A stretch of DNA of 64,000 bases from NCBI GenBank assembly GCA_018398585.1, contig JAGTTD010000026.1, positions 5,027,001 to 5,091,000 on the forward strand, given 5' to 3'. The position numbers were made by a program, and so were the translations under genes. Shown here piece after piece: positions 20,521-31,710 of this stretch (positions within the stretch are counted from its first letter, which is position 1; each line of letters opens with the position of its first letter). Source of the stretch: Simmondsia chinensis (lineage: Eukaryota > Streptophyta > Magnoliopsida > Caryophyllales > Simmondsiaceae). Below the pieces are notes generated by a model that was not told the origin of the DNA, ran no database searches, and saw only the letters and a program-made list of their open reading frames with translations.

Positions 20521-21421
20521 ATTTAGGTAGTTCCATTTTAGGCATTATGTGTAAACATAAACTTATTTGTAGTTCTAATTTTTCATACATTTGTGAATCT
20601 TGTTGTTTAGGAAAGTCTACCAGTTTACCGTTTGAATGTGTTCTACATAGTACTCCTCCTCCTTTACAACTTATACATTCTGATGTATGGCAATCTCCTT
20701 TTTTTTCTGCTTCTGAATTTAAATATTGTGTAATCTTTGTTGATGACTTCTCTCGATTTACTTGGCTATATCCGATGCTGCAAAAATATGATGTTTTTGA
20801 ACTTTTCACCACCTTTAAAATCCTGTTGAAAATCATTTTAACATGAAAATTTAAAATTTTCAAAGTGATGGCGGAGGTGAATACAATAATCGACGTATGA
20901 ATTCTCGCAAATCTCATGGTAATCACTTCCTCCTATCATGTCCTGATATCCCACAACAAAATGGGGTGGCGGAACGTAAGCATCGACATTTAAGTGAAAT
21001 GGCACAGACGCTACTAATTCAATCCAAACTTCCTTTTCATTTTTTGGATGATGCATTTTATACTGCATGCTACACAATAAATTGACTCTTAACACCTGTT
21101 TTGTGAAACTGTTCTCCCGTTGAAAAAGCTTTTACAATCGTTTTTGCGTCTTTGGGTGTGTATGTTATCCTAACCTATACCCCGTGCCCCTCACAAATTA
21201 GCCCACGGTCTGTTCTCTGTGTTTTTCTTAGCTATGCAGCTCGTTACAAAGGGTTTCAATGTCTTAACTCTAACACTGGTCGTATATATGTGAGTCGTCA
21301 TATCTGCTTTGATGAGTCTGGTTTTCCCTATTTTGACCTTGTATCGTTAAACATGTCCATGTCCCCAAATAATGTCACAATGTCCCTTCCCATTCCCCTT
21401 CCCTTGTCCCTACTCCACTAA
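20475..21421 (+). pseudogene. Copia 2 integrase (broken)
   Basis: Frame 20475-20846 has LWHQWLGYLGSSILGIM (GAG-pre-integrase), CESCCLGKSTSLPF (zinc ligands) and the first catalytic block LIHSDVW...YCVIFVDDFSRFTWLYPM. After breaks, 20897-21085 gives SCPDIPQQNGVAERKHRHL (the glutamate block), and 21152-21421 gives the C-terminal CVFLSYAARYKGFQCLNSNT and VSRHICFDE. The order is normal for a Copia integrase. At least two frame breaks. Confidence 0.86.
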
Positions 21422-21699
21422 GAAGTCAACCTATCCCCATAGTGTCGGTCCCGAGTAACCATGTTAGTCCCCACCTACCTCACAACCTTTCCCACCTACT
21501 CAAACTGCCTCCGGCCTCACTGGTCCCTTGCCCTAGTGCCTTGATGCCAACATACTTGACCTCCCCACTGAGCCTGACCTAATTACTTGACATCCTGATT
21601 CAGCTCAAGACCTCCCCTCCCCTATCCTTGATCTCACCAATGCCTCGGCTGGCACTATTAGGAGCAACCTTATCACATCAGTGTCATCCACCAATGCTC

Positions 21700-22860
21700 A
21701 TCCTATGCAAACGAGGTTAAAAGATGGAATACAAAAACCAAAATATCCTTTTTCGCTATCTTCTATCACTTTAATTTAGGAATCCACATGCTATTTACAT
21801 GCAGTAAAGAACCCTTAGTAGCAAGAAACTATGGCTAAGGATTTAGCGCATTAATTCAAAATCACACTTGGGATTTAGTTCCTTATGACCTACGTAAAAA
21901 TCTTGTAGGAAGTACTTGGAAATAACGGGTGAAGAATAAAGCGGATGGTTCTGTTAAGTGGTTTAAGGCTCACTTGGTCGCTCAAGGTTTTCATTAGCGT
22001 GAAGGTATTGACTACAAGGAAACCTTTAGTCCTATTCTCAAACCTCCCACTATTCGCTTTATTCTTTCACTTACAATCACAAATGCATGGCCTATATGAC
22101 AACTTGATGTCAAAAATGCATTCCTACATGGATTTTTATAGGAAGAAGTATACATGCGTCAACCACAAGGATTCATTCATCCTAAGTACCCTAATCATAT
22201 TTGTCGCTTGCTTAAGGCCTTATACGACCTCATACAGGCTCCTCGGGCTTGGTTCCAGCAGTTTAGTTCTTTGTTATTTAGTTTGGGTTCATTTGTAGCA
22301 GGGCCGACCCATCTTTATTCATATGTCACACTTCCCGTGATCTCATTTATCTTTTATTTTTGTGGATGACATAATTTTAACTGGGACTAACACCTCTTCC
22401 ATTGACAGCTTTATCAATACCCTTTCTACAAAATTTGCAAAGAAGGACCTCGGTCCTCTACACTACTTCCTCGGTATTGGGGATAAATGTAGCCCCACTG
22501 TCCTATTCTTATCGCAACACAAATATACCGTCGACCTACTCACAAAAATCCATATGCATGATGCTAAACCTATTAAAACACCATTACCTGCTCATATCCA
22601 CCTATCTCTGAGTGAAGGGGATCTCCTTGCAGACCCCACCGAGTATAGGAGTGCCGTTGGGATACTTCAATATCTGACTATGACTCGTCCTAATATACGC
22701 TATGTTGTTAACCTTATTTCTCAGTTCATGCATGCTCCTAGATCTAGTCAATGGCAGGTTGTGAAGCAGATCCTACGTTACCTCAAAAGCACTCCCGATC
22801 ATGGTTTGTCCATTCTTCCTGGTTCATGTACCACCATAGTAGCTTTTGCTGATGCAGATT
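21700..22860 (+). pseudogene. Copia 2 reverse transcriptase (broken)
   Basis: From about 21925 a frame with stops reads VKNKADGSVKWFKAHLVAQG, GIDYKETFSPILKPPTIR and QLDVKNAFLHG, then EEVYMRQPQGFI and LLKALYDLIQAPRAWFQQF. Frame 22362-22973 carries FVDDIILTGTN (catalytic aspartates kept), KFAKKDLGPLHYFLGI and TEYRSAVGILQYLTMTRPNI. The upstream part (21430-21900) is a poorly conserved hinge. Confidence 0.88.
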
Positions 22861-23303
22861 GGGTGGCTATCAAGACACTTGTCGTTCCATCACAGGTTAT
22901 GCTCTATTTCTTGGTTCCAATCTTATCTCCTGGCGTGCTAAGAAACAACATACTGTTGCCAAGTCCATTATAGAGTCTGAATATTGTGTTGTCGCTTAAG
23001 CTGTAGCTGAGAGTGATTGGGTTCGATATCTAATGCGAGATCTTGGCCTTCGCCATTTTGGTCCGATTGTGGTATTCTGTATAATGTCTCTACCTCTTAC
23101 TTAGCTGCAAATTCTGTGTCTAATGATAGAAGCAAGCATGTAGATGTGGATTTCCACTATGTACAAGAGAAAGTTCTCAAAGGCGATCTCCAGGTTCAAT
23201 AAACGCTGACTGCTCGTCAGATTGCTGATATCTTCACCAAGGGTCTTTCCTCTGATAGGTTCCACTACCATAAAAGCAATCATCACATGGGCCCACAAGA
23301 TTG
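22861..23303 (+). pseudogene. Copia 2 RNase H (broken)
   Basis: AFADADWV (first catalytic aspartate) at about 22845 is followed by a frameshift; then ISWRAKKQHTVAKS-like and SEYCVVA readings, then SKHVDVDFHYVQEKVLKGDL and, after a stop, IADIFTKGLSSDRF at about 23223-23262. These are the conserved Copia RNase H blocks. Confidence 0.85.
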
Positions 23304-23311
23304 AGGGGGCA
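23302..23311 (+). promoter_or_regulatory. Polypurine tract of Copia 2
   Basis: ttgagggggca immediately before the 3' LTR start tattagagta. Confidence 0.75.
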
Positions 23312-23503
23312 TATTAGAGTATCTAGACCTACATTTATTTGAGTCATCGATTGTGACTTATATTCTGCTTCTATATACAGATTTATATATGTATTATCTA
23401 CTTAGGATTATTTTAGTCTTTTCTCTACTATTGTACTCTCTATATATAGTCATATTGTAACCTCATAAATTCATTCAATCAAATGCAATCTCCTTATTTC
23501 ACA
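23312..23503 (+). repeat. 3' LTR of Copia 2
   Basis: The counterpart of 18296-18486 with scattered substitutions. The differences between the two LTRs show that the insertion is not recent. Confidence 0.88.
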
Positions 23504-23943
23504 TCCCTTAAGGCTAACATAACTAGTTGATCATGTCCAATTCTTGATAAAGATTTGACTGCTAGTTGAACTAATCCATAGTGGATATAATGAAAACTTT
23601 TTGAAATATATTTTTGAGGAGAGGTGTTCGAAATTAGTTGAATAGTTTGAACTTCTTTATCTATTGTCATAGATTGTTCATGAGTTTTGTAAGAAAAATC
23701 CATTTTAAAATTAAATGTACAATTTGATAAATTGAATCAAAATTTTTGTATGGAATGGTCTAGTAGAAAAAATCTTTGGGGTTTTGAAATAGTTTTTGAG
23801 ACTTCTTTTGATTTAATAGTTCTTGAAGTAGAACTGTTATGTCGTTTAGAAAACATTCTTCTAATTGAACTAGCCATATCTACAGAGACATAACAATCCT
23901 CATACAAATCTACCGTATTGACACTATTTGGGACCGAGAACAC
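23494..23943 (-). pseudogene. Pararetrovirus movement-protein N-terminal half
   Basis: Frame 23943-23737 (minus) includes DLYEDCYVSVDMASSIRRMF. After a frame break, frame 23703-23494 has HYIHYGLVQLAVKSLSR and MLALRDVK, the conserved core that precedes the GPIYFNCYPNF block now found at 18.2 kb. The open frame runs into the Copia 2 LTR for its last few codons. Confidence 0.82.
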
Positions 23944-24297
23944 CTAGGCCTCAGGTATCGGGACCACCTGACACGGCTGGCCAACAACTATCTGGCTGAC
24001 CAATGCTACAGTTCATAAACAATATTAGAGCAAACACAAATCATAAACAATAATAGAGCAAGATCGAGAAACTGAATTAAGCTTTGATTAATAATTACAA
24101 TACAAGAGTTGAAATACACAACGGATTGAAATATAGAACATAGTAAAATTAGAACTTACAGATTTGAAATAGATAACTGAGCATAGGACTTGACCTAATA
24201 AAATGAAAATTACAAGAGATTTTATGTAGACAAAGGTAATTGCTTTTTTTTTTTGTCTCTCAAATTGGCTCTGCCTTCAATGCCTAGCGGCGTGCCT
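23944..24297 (-). other. Pararetrovirus leader region
   Basis: Non-coding DNA between the TATA box and the movement-protein start. I did not find a clear tRNA-Met primer site here. 24000-24060 contains two close repeats around ataaacaata-tagagcaa. Confidence 0.5.
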
Positions 24298-24305
24298 CTT
24301 TTATA
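24298..24305 (-). promoter_or_regulatory. TATA box of the pararetrovirus promoter
   Basis: The minus strand reads ggctataaaagaggcac, a strong TATA box placed between the upstream coding region and the leader, where Caulimoviridae carry their single promoter. Confidence 0.65.
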
Positions 24306-24309
24306 GCCG

Positions 24310-24880
24310 AGAATCACTGGATTTGAAATTGGCTTCTAAAATGAATTGAAAACCCGAGGACAGCTGGATGGACACCTGTCTTCAATAATTACTTTGAAGC
24401 AGTAAGGTTGAATTATTGAACCCGCTTTTTGAAAAATAGTTGCCGACAGCTTCTCTTGAAAACGTGCTTTGAGATTCTTCATGTGAGGTTGTTAGAGAGT
24501 CTGCTTTTGAATTTTGTTGCTACTTTGAATAAGTTGAATGCTATGGGGTTCCTTCAAAGTAGATTGAATGGGTTACTCTGAGAAGAATTGACTTCTTCTC
24601 CTTCGTCATCCTATGAGGCATCTGCTTGAATTTGTTGGAGAAGCTGGGCTAATAGTTCTTTTGAAACTTTGCCTTGGATTTTGAGGATTTTGATTTGTTG
24701 GAGGAAGTGGAATATGGTTTATGAGATTTTTTGGGTGTTGAAGAGAAATTTGGTAGTTGGGAGGAAAGAAATTGGATATTTATTGGTTTTTGTTGTTTGA
24801 AGAATTCTGAAAATATATTAGTGGAACTATCATGTTCAATTTTATAATTATTCTACCATTTAATCTTGAATTCCCTTGCA
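24310..24880 (-). pseudogene. Unassigned pararetrovirus coding region upstream of the promoter
   Basis: It aligns with 56900-57060: attattctaccatttaatct and tgaattccctt recur in both with the same spacing. On the minus strand both read as the C-terminal part of a lysine- and glutamine-rich protein with no motif that I recognise. No frame is fully open here. In Caulimoviridae this position can hold a transactivator-type gene, but I see no signature to support that. Confidence 0.5.
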
Positions 24881-26394
24881 AAAGATAGGAGATAAGGATT
24901 TTTTAAAACTTAAGCAGTCTTGTAGGACCATAAGAAAAATGTTGTTATTATTCTCGTTATTAATATATTTTTGTTGTTATTTTTCTTTTGTCCAAAAAAA
25001 TGTTGTTATCTTGTTGAAAAAAATATTGTTATTATTCTTATTATTGATTATGTTATTAATATTTGTGTTTTTTTATGTTGTTGTTGTTGTTGTTATTATT
25101 ATTATTATTATCATTTTTATTATTATTATTATTATTATTAGTACTACTATTACTACTGCTGCTGCTACTGCTGCTGCTACCACAATAGTTAGTAAATTTG
25201 CGTATTATACGCGAATAATACGCGTATATATATTAATGCCATATAATACTTGCATTTACATATTTTCCAAAAATATAGAAAAATTCGCATTTTTTAATAT
25301 AGAAAGTATTATATGTATTTTATGAAAAACACTCACGTTTTTTTCCAAAACTTCGTTGACGCTTAACAATGATATCAGATTTTTGAAATAAAAAATTAGG
25401 CCGAACTAGTTATAGTATTTATACAAAAATTCACTTATCGTGTTCTATCGTTTGAGAATAAGGTTTCAAAATATATAATAGAATACCTTAAGGTTTTAAA
25501 ATATTATCAATTAGGTAGTTTAATTAAAATTCACTGAACTTTTTATCACAATTTGAAAATATTGACATGATTTATGTATATTATCGTATGCATGTATTCC
25601 AATTGTATTTTCTGTATAAAAGAAGTTAGATTTATACAAAAATTCATTAAATTAGGACATACAACCCCTACATGATAAAAATTTTGAAACATTCTCATTG
25701 TGAATATTAAAATGTCAAGGTATCTATGTGATAAATAGTCCAATCTCAGGGTACATAAGTGATAATTTTTCATTATTTTAGCTTGTACATGCTCTAGTTT
25801 TGCAAAAATTGATCCAAATTTTTGAATTGTATATTTGAAAATGTAATCATTTTAAACATGAATACATTTGTATATTTTTTCTATGAGTCAACGCATTTTT
25901 CATTGAATTTTTGCCCGAACTTTTAGTATGAAAATCTGAATAATACACGTACGTATTAAACTCCGTTTTATTCTCGTACTGAATTTAACTAACTATGACT
26001 ACTACTACTACTGCTGCTGCTATTTTGTAACTATTATTATTGTTGTTGTTGTACTTGTTATTATTATTTATGTAATTATTCTGATTATTATTTATGTTGT
26101 TATTTTTTTATTAGTATTATTATATTTTTTACAATTAGTTTTCATTATTATTTATGTTATTTTTATTATTCATGTTTTATTGTCTTTGTTGTTATTGTTG
26201 TTGTTATTTAATTGTTATTATTATTTACTAATTATTATTCTTTTTATAGTTATTATTTATGTTATTATTCTTATTATTGTTAATAAAATTTTAAAAATAT
26301 TTCTATTGTTGTTATTATTCTTGTTTCATTATTTATATTATTATTTTTCTATTATTACTACCATCGTTATTATTATTATCATTATAAAAAATAT
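24881..26394. repeat. AT-rich DNA with trinucleotide repeats
   Basis: (GTT)n, (ATT)n, (ACT)n and (GCT)n tracts at about 25078-25185, and loose (TTA/TTG)n from about 25995 to 26394. Between them (25200-25990) is AT-rich DNA without a gene. The hydrophobic open frames in the repeats are artefacts of reading ATT/GTT. Confidence 0.75.
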
Positions 26395-26668
26395 AATAAT
26401 AACAAGAATAATAAGAATAAAAACATAAAAGATAATATTAATAACAGAAAAAGACAATAAAAAAATAAAATAATTATAATGCCAATAATAACAATAACAT
26501 TAAAAAATACCCTCAATAATTGTTATTATTATTATCATTGTTATTATTGAGGGTATTTTTTAATGTTATTGTTATTATTGTCATTATAATTATTTTAATA
26601 TTTTTATTGTCTTTTTCTGTTATTAATATTATTTTTTATGTTTTTATTCTTATTATTCTTGTTATTAT
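26395..26668. repeat. Near-perfect AT-rich palindrome, arms about 125 bp
   Basis: The left arm (about 26395-26520) is repeated in inverted form in the right arm (about 26541-26668): aataacaagaataataagaa against ttcttattattcttgttatt, and taccctcaataa against ttattgagggta. The spacer is about 20 bp. The right arm ends exactly where LINE-derived sequence begins (gacatgttagcagaag). Confidence 0.85.
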
Positions 26669-27195
26669 TGGACATGTTAGCAGAAGACCGACTACAGCCC
26701 AAGTCAGGAGGTGTGAACAGCTTCACACGGCGATAAGCAGAAGAGGGAGGGGCAGACCAAAGAAGAGTTGGCTGGAGACGATTCGCCAAGATTTAACCCA
26801 CCTAAACCTAAGAGAGAAGATGACCTTAGATAGGGCACATTGGAGGGCTAGTATAAGGGTAGCGGAGGTGGCAGAGTAGACTAGTGCGGGAGTGGCTGGT
26901 AGTCTAAAATCATTAGGCAGGCATAACCTCAGGTGTAGTACTTATAGGCTAGCTTACTCTCTGATCATGCTTCTTCTTCTTCTTCTTCTTCTCCTTCTTC
27001 CTTTCTTCTACTTTTTCCTCAAAATGCATTGGTAATTGATTGGTGGTTTATCTGCAGGCACTCAACTACTTCAGGTTGGGGGTCCCCGGAAATAGTCTCC
27101 TTTCCAGCCGAAAGGGGTAAGGCTGCGTACATCACCCGCCCCAGACCCTGCTATCTGCGGGAGCCACAAGGCACAAGGACTGTTGTTGTTATTGT
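26669..27195 (+). mobile_element. 5'-truncated RTE LINE
   Basis: It keeps only the last about 70 codons of the RTE ORF: HVSRRPTTAQVRRCEQLHTA, RRGRGRPKKSWLETIRQDLT and MTLDRAHWRAS, ending at 26877-26879. Then follow a 3' UTR with a (CTT)n tract (26968-27000) and the shared tail (about 27070-27180: ggttgggggtccccggaaat, aaggctgcgtacatc, tgcgggagcc) plus (GTT)n. Confidence 0.88.
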
Positions 27196-27644
27196 ATTCT
27201 TGTTATTATTATATTTTTTATTATTTATGATATTTTTTATGGGAAAATTATTTAAAACCCCATGTCTTTTGCTTAAAGAACAGAAAACCCCCCTAACAAA
27301 TAAAAGTACTCATAAAACCTTTGCACTTTTAAAAACTTATCACTTAACCTCCATGCAACTTATGTTTGACCATTTTGCTTCTCAAAAGTGAGGGGATTAA
27401 ATGTTTACTTTTATGTTTAGAAGAAAATTTTATATTATAAGACAAAAATTAGAAATTTTATGTTTTTAGCAAAAGAATTAAGGAGATTTCCTATATTTAT
27501 ATAATTATAATTATTTTAATTAATTATAATAATAGTATTATAAGTTCAGCAGATAAAAAGTACTTTTAAAATTTTCATTAAAAAAATTATGAGACAAAAT
27601 ATAATATTTTTTTGTTAATATTATAATATCACGACGACAATAAC
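27196..27644. other. AT-rich spacer, no gene
   Basis: Repeat-like DNA. About 27240-27400 resembles 46480-46570 (tgtcttttg, aacagaaaacccc), so both belong to one dispersed repeat. Confidence 0.5.
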
Positions 27645-27760
27645 AACAGTCCCAGTGCCACAGGGGCTCCCGCTTGTGCAGGGTCTGGAGGGTAGGATGT
27701 ACGCAACCTTACCTCGTCACAGTGAGACCCTGATGAGAGGCTGTTTCAGAGGACCCCCAT
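27645..27760 (-). repeat. RTE LINE tail only (inverted)
   Basis: On the minus strand: ggtcctctgaaacagcctct, agggtctcactgtgacgagg, aaggttgcgtacatcc, gaccctgcacaagcgggagc, ggcactgggactgttgttat. It is a severely 5'-truncated LINE or SINE end. Confidence 0.82.
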
Positions 27761-28297
27761 TATAATGTCACTACTATAATTAATTAAAATAATAATGTTT
27801 ATAACTATCGAAAATCCCCATTTTTAAAAATATAAAAAGAAAATCCTTATTTTTCTTCAAAGTGTTAAACCCCTACCTAAAAATAAAATCAAATACTTAA
27901 ACCATTTTATTTTGAAGGGCAAAATGGTCAAAAAAAGTTGTTTGAGGGCAACGTGATAAATTTTCAAAAGTGAAGGGGCTTAGTGAGTGATTTTATTTGT
28001 GAGAAAGATTTTCTATTACTAAAGTAAAAGTTAGGGGGATTTTTCGTAATTTATCCTTTTTTATTAGTAATTATTCATATTGTTGTTATTAGTAATGTTG
28101 TTGTTATTTCTTTGTAAATAATTTTGTAATTATTATTCTTATTATTGTTATTATTAATGTTATCATCAATTATGTTACTTTTTTATTGTTATTTTATTTT
28201 TTAATAATATTTATGTTATGAATATTTATCCTTTTTTATTATTTATTTATTATTCTTTTTATCATTATTGTTATCATTATTATTCATGTTACCATTC
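27761..28297. other. AT-rich and (TTA/TTG)n DNA, no gene
   Basis: Continuation of the dispersed repeat and imperfect ATT/GTT tracts. It probably formed the insertion site of the L1 LINE that follows. Confidence 0.5.
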
Positions 28298-28300
28298 TTT

Positions 28301-28348
<48 letters not shown>
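28298..28348 (+). repeat. Homopolymer block T13-G38
   Basis: Thirteen T followed directly by thirty-eight G. On the minus strand this is C38-A13 at the 3' end of the L1 LINE, where a poly-A tail is expected. Confidence 0.9.
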
Positions 28349-28518
28349 CGGGCAAAAGCCAAGCACTACTATCATTTTTATATATACCAGCATTAAAACG
28401 TATACATAAAAATCCATGTACCAAATCAAAAACAAACAAATTCATCCCATCTCAATTCCCCACTATATTTCTATTTACAATCAAAAGAAATAGAAGGGGG
28501 GAAAAAATCCCCAGCACT

Positions 28519-31500
28519 GCTAAAAACCCCCTGCAATGATATTAAGCTCCATCTGTAGCAGGCCACCCAAGTGCTCACCCCTTGCTTAGATACTACTCAT
28601 AGCTTCAATTTTCAAGAAACTAACACGATATCAAACCATCTTTTTTTATTTCTTTAATCATGATCTCCGTTGTCACGCTCTAATCTTCAAACCTTCGATG
28701 ATTCTTCTCTCCCCATATCATATAAACTATAATTGTTAAAATTAATTTTTTAATCCTACTTACACCAAGCCTATTTTTAATTGCCAATCTAAACCATTCA
28801 ATTGTCTCACATAAAGAATTACAAACCTTAATATAACCCCTATGACATATTGCCTTCCATATATGTTTGAACCAATTACATTGAAAAAAGAGTTGATCCC
28901 CATCCTCCTCATGGTCACAACATGAGAAACATTTGCTTCCAAAAAAGAACCTCATTTTCTTGAGTTTATCATATATAAACAGTACACCGTTAGTCGTCAT
29001 CCAAAGTATAAAAATGTGTTTTAGGGTATACCACACTACTCCATATTGTGCGTTTCCAATGACAAACGCCCCTTCTATCCCGGACCATGTTATATACAGC
29101 CTTGAGCATAAATCTACCTGCTTTACCAAATAATCTCAGTTGCTCAGGACCTCAGCACTCCTGAAAATCGCCCTATAGTGCTATTAAGCTCCATTTGCAG
29201 CAAGCCACCCAGGTGCTCACCCCCTTCCCAGATACTACTCATACCTTCAATTTTCAAGAAATTAATATGATGCTAAACCGTCTTTTTTATTTCTTTAATT
29301 GTGATCTCCATTGTCACACTTTGATCTTCAAACCTTCAATGATTCCTCTCTCCCCATATCATATAAACTATAATAGTTAAAATCAACTAAAATCAACCTT
29401 TTAATCCTACTCACACCAAGCCTATTTTTAACTGTCAATCTAAACCATTCAACTGTCTCATGTACAGAATTATAAACCTTAATATCACCCCGATGACATA
29501 TTGCCTTCCACATCTATTCGATCCAATCACATTGAGAAAAGAGATGATCTCCATCCTCCTCATGGTTACAACACAAGGAACATTTGCTTTTAAAAAAAAA
29601 CCTCATTTTCTTGGGTTTATCATATGTAAGCAGTACAACTTTAGTCGTCGTCCAGAGTATAAAACAGTGTTTAGGGTATACCACACTCCTCCATATTGTG
29701 CCTTTCTAATGACAAGCATCCTCCTATCTTGGACCATATTATATGCTGCCTTGAGCACAAATCTACCTGCTTTACCACATAATCTAAATTTGTCAGGACC
29801 CCAACACTCCTAAAAACCCCCTAGAATGCTATTAAGCTTCATTTGAAGCAGGCCACCTAGGTACTCACCCCCTTCTCAAATACTACTCATACCTTCAATT
29901 TTGAAGAAATTAATACGATTCCAAACCATATTTTTTATTTCTTTAATCATGATCTCCATTATCACGCTCGAATCTTCAAACCTTCCATGATCCCTCTTTC
30001 CCTATATCATATAAACTATAATTGATAAATTCATCCTTTTAATCCTACTCACACCAAGCCTATTTTTAACTGCCAATCTAAACCACTCAACAATCTTATG
30101 TAAAGAATTAAAAACCTTAATATAACCCCAATAACATATTGCCTTTCATATCTATTTTACCCAATTACATTGAAAAAAGAGATGATCCTCGTCTTCTTCA
30201 TGGTCACAACACAAGGAACATTTGCGTCCAAAAACGAACCTCATTTTCTTGAGTTTATCATATGTCAACAGTACACCCTTAGTCGCCATCCAAAGTATAA
30301 AACTGTGTTTAGGATATACCGCACTACTCTATATTGTGTGTTTCCATTGACAAACATCCCTCCTATCCTGGACCGTATTATATGTAGCCTTAAGCACAAA
30401 TTTACCTGCTTGACCACATAATCTCAGTTGGTCAGGACCCTAGCTCTCCTAAAAACCCCTTGCAATGCTATTAAGCTCCATCTGCAGCAGGCCACCAAGT
30501 GCTTACTCCCTTCTCAGATACCGCTTATATCTTCAATTTTAAGAAATTAATACGATACCAACCATCTTTTTTTATTTCTTTAGTTATCATCTCCATTGTC
30601 ATGCTTTGATCTTCAAACCTTTGATGATTCCTCTCTCTCCATATCATATAAACTATAATTGCTAAAATCAACCTTTTTATCCTACTCACACCAAGCCTAT
30701 TTTTAATTGCCAATCTAAACCACTCAACAGCCACATGTAAAGAATTACAAACCTTAATATAACCCCATTGACATATTGCCTTCCATATTTGTTGGACCCT
30801 ATTTTATTAAAAGAGATGATCCCCATCCTCCTCATGGTGCCAACACAAAGAACATTTTCTTCCAAAAAAGAACCTCATTTTCTTGAGTTTATTGTATGTC
30901 AACAGTACACCCCTAGTTGCCATCCAAAGTATAAAACTGTGTTTAAGGTATACCACACTACTCCATATTGTGCGTTTCCAATGACAAACATCCCTCCTAT
31001 CCTGGACCATATTATTTGGGGCCTTGAGCATAAATTTACCTGCTCTACCTCATAATCTCAGTTGGTTAGGAACCCAGGTCTCCTCAAAACCCCTTGCAAT
31101 GCTATTAAGCTCCATCTGTAGCAGGCCACCCATGTGTTCACCCCCTTCTCAGATACTACTCATACCTTCAATTTTTAAAAAAATAATTCAATACCAAACC
31201 ATCTTTTTTATTTCTTTAATCATGATCTCTGTTGTCATGCTTTGATCTTCAAACTTTCAATGATTCCTCTCTCTCTATATCATATAAACTATAACAGCTA
31301 AACTCAACCTTTTTATCCTACTCACACCAAGTTTGTTTTTAACCGCTAATCTAAACTATTCAATAGTCTCATGAAAAGAATTACAAACCTTAATATCATC
31401 CTAATGACATATTGCCTTCCACATTTGTTTGACCCAATTACATTAAAAAAAGAGATGATCCCCATCCCCCTCATGGTTACAACACAAGGAACATTTTCTT

Positions 31501-31710
31501 CCATAAAAAGAACCTCATTTTCTTTAGTTTGTTGTATGTCATCAAAACACCTTTAGTTCCCATCCAAAGTACTAAACTCTATTTAGGAGTATATCACACT
31601 ACTTCATATTGAGCATTTCCAATGAAAAACATCCCTCCTATCCTGGACCATATTATATGCAGCCTTGAGCACAAATCTGCCTGCTTTACCACATAATCTT
31701 AGTTGGTCAG
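28519..31710 (-). repeat. Five tandem copies (634-648 bp) of the L1 3' domain
   Basis: The landmark attaagctcc (variant attaagcttc) starts at 28541, 29183, 29831, 30470 and 31104, giving periods of 642, 648, 639 and 634 bp. Each unit contains the same landmarks in order: gcaggccacc, tctttaatcatgatctcc, cacaccaagcctatttttaa, cccatcctcctcatgg, ttcttgagtttat, and a join around ggtcaggaccc. The last unit runs on into unique L1 sequence at 31711. Units differ by many substitutions, so the array is old. Confidence 0.93.
28680..29129 (-). pseudogene. zf-RVT domain, unit 1 (longest open copy, 149 codons)
   Basis: C-terminal zinc-binding domain of plant LINE reverse transcriptase: VVWYTLKHIFILWMTTNGVL, FFGSKCFSCCDHEEDGDQLF, FQCNWFKHIWKAI and ending in MIWGEKNHRRFED. 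The C-x2-C ... H-x4-C type ligands (CFSCC, HEEDGDQLFFQC) are kept. The other four units hold shorter open pieces (29513-29328, 30734-30525, 31031-30807) broken by frameshifts. The domain has no start signal of its own and is a translated remnant, not a gene. Confidence 0.85.

Larger units (their letters stand above)
18296..23503 (+). mobile_element. Ty1/Copia retrotransposon 2, nested in the pararetrovirus
   Basis: A near-complete Copia element of 5.2 kb with short LTRs (about 190 bp), a primer site, gag, protease, integrase, RT, RNase H and a polypurine tract, all on the plus strand. Genes are broken at many points. Flanks (ggcct and tccct) agree in only three of five bases, so a target duplication is not shown, but both flanks are movement-protein sequence, which proves the insertion. 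Confidence 0.9.
15150..24880 (-). mobile_element. Endogenous pararetrovirus (Caulimoviridae), older copy, with three insertions
   Basis: An old integrated pararetrovirus copy read on the minus strand. In order it holds an unassigned coding region (24880-24310), a promoter with TATA box (24298-24305), a leader (about 24295-23950), the movement-protein region (23943-23494, continuing at 18290-18069 and 17558-17145), a linker region (16119-15715) and the start of the coat-protein region (15700-15150). It is split by a Copia (18296-23503), a fold-back element (about 17559-18068) and a Harbinger-like element (16120-17141). Coding parts match the 49-64 kb cluster but are more diverged, so this is a separate, older lineage. 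Many stops and frameshifts; dead. Confidence 0.82.

Noticed and set aside
18291..23508. A 5-bp target duplication for Copia 2
   Set aside because: ggcct and tccct match at only three positions. Insertion is supported by the split viral gene instead.
24876..25325. A 149-codon hydrophobic membrane protein, and similar ones at 26180-26428, 26520-26660 and 46156-46535
   Set aside because: They are translations of ATT/GTT/ACT repeats (poly-Ile, poly-Leu, poly-Val, poly-Tyr, poly-Asn).
28218..28539. Poly-glycine proteins
   Set aside because: They come from the G38 run read in three frames.
28519..31710. A CRISPR-like or regular satellite array
   Set aside because: Units are about 640 bp without spacers, contain LINE protein sequence, and run into a LINE. 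This is nuclear plant DNA.
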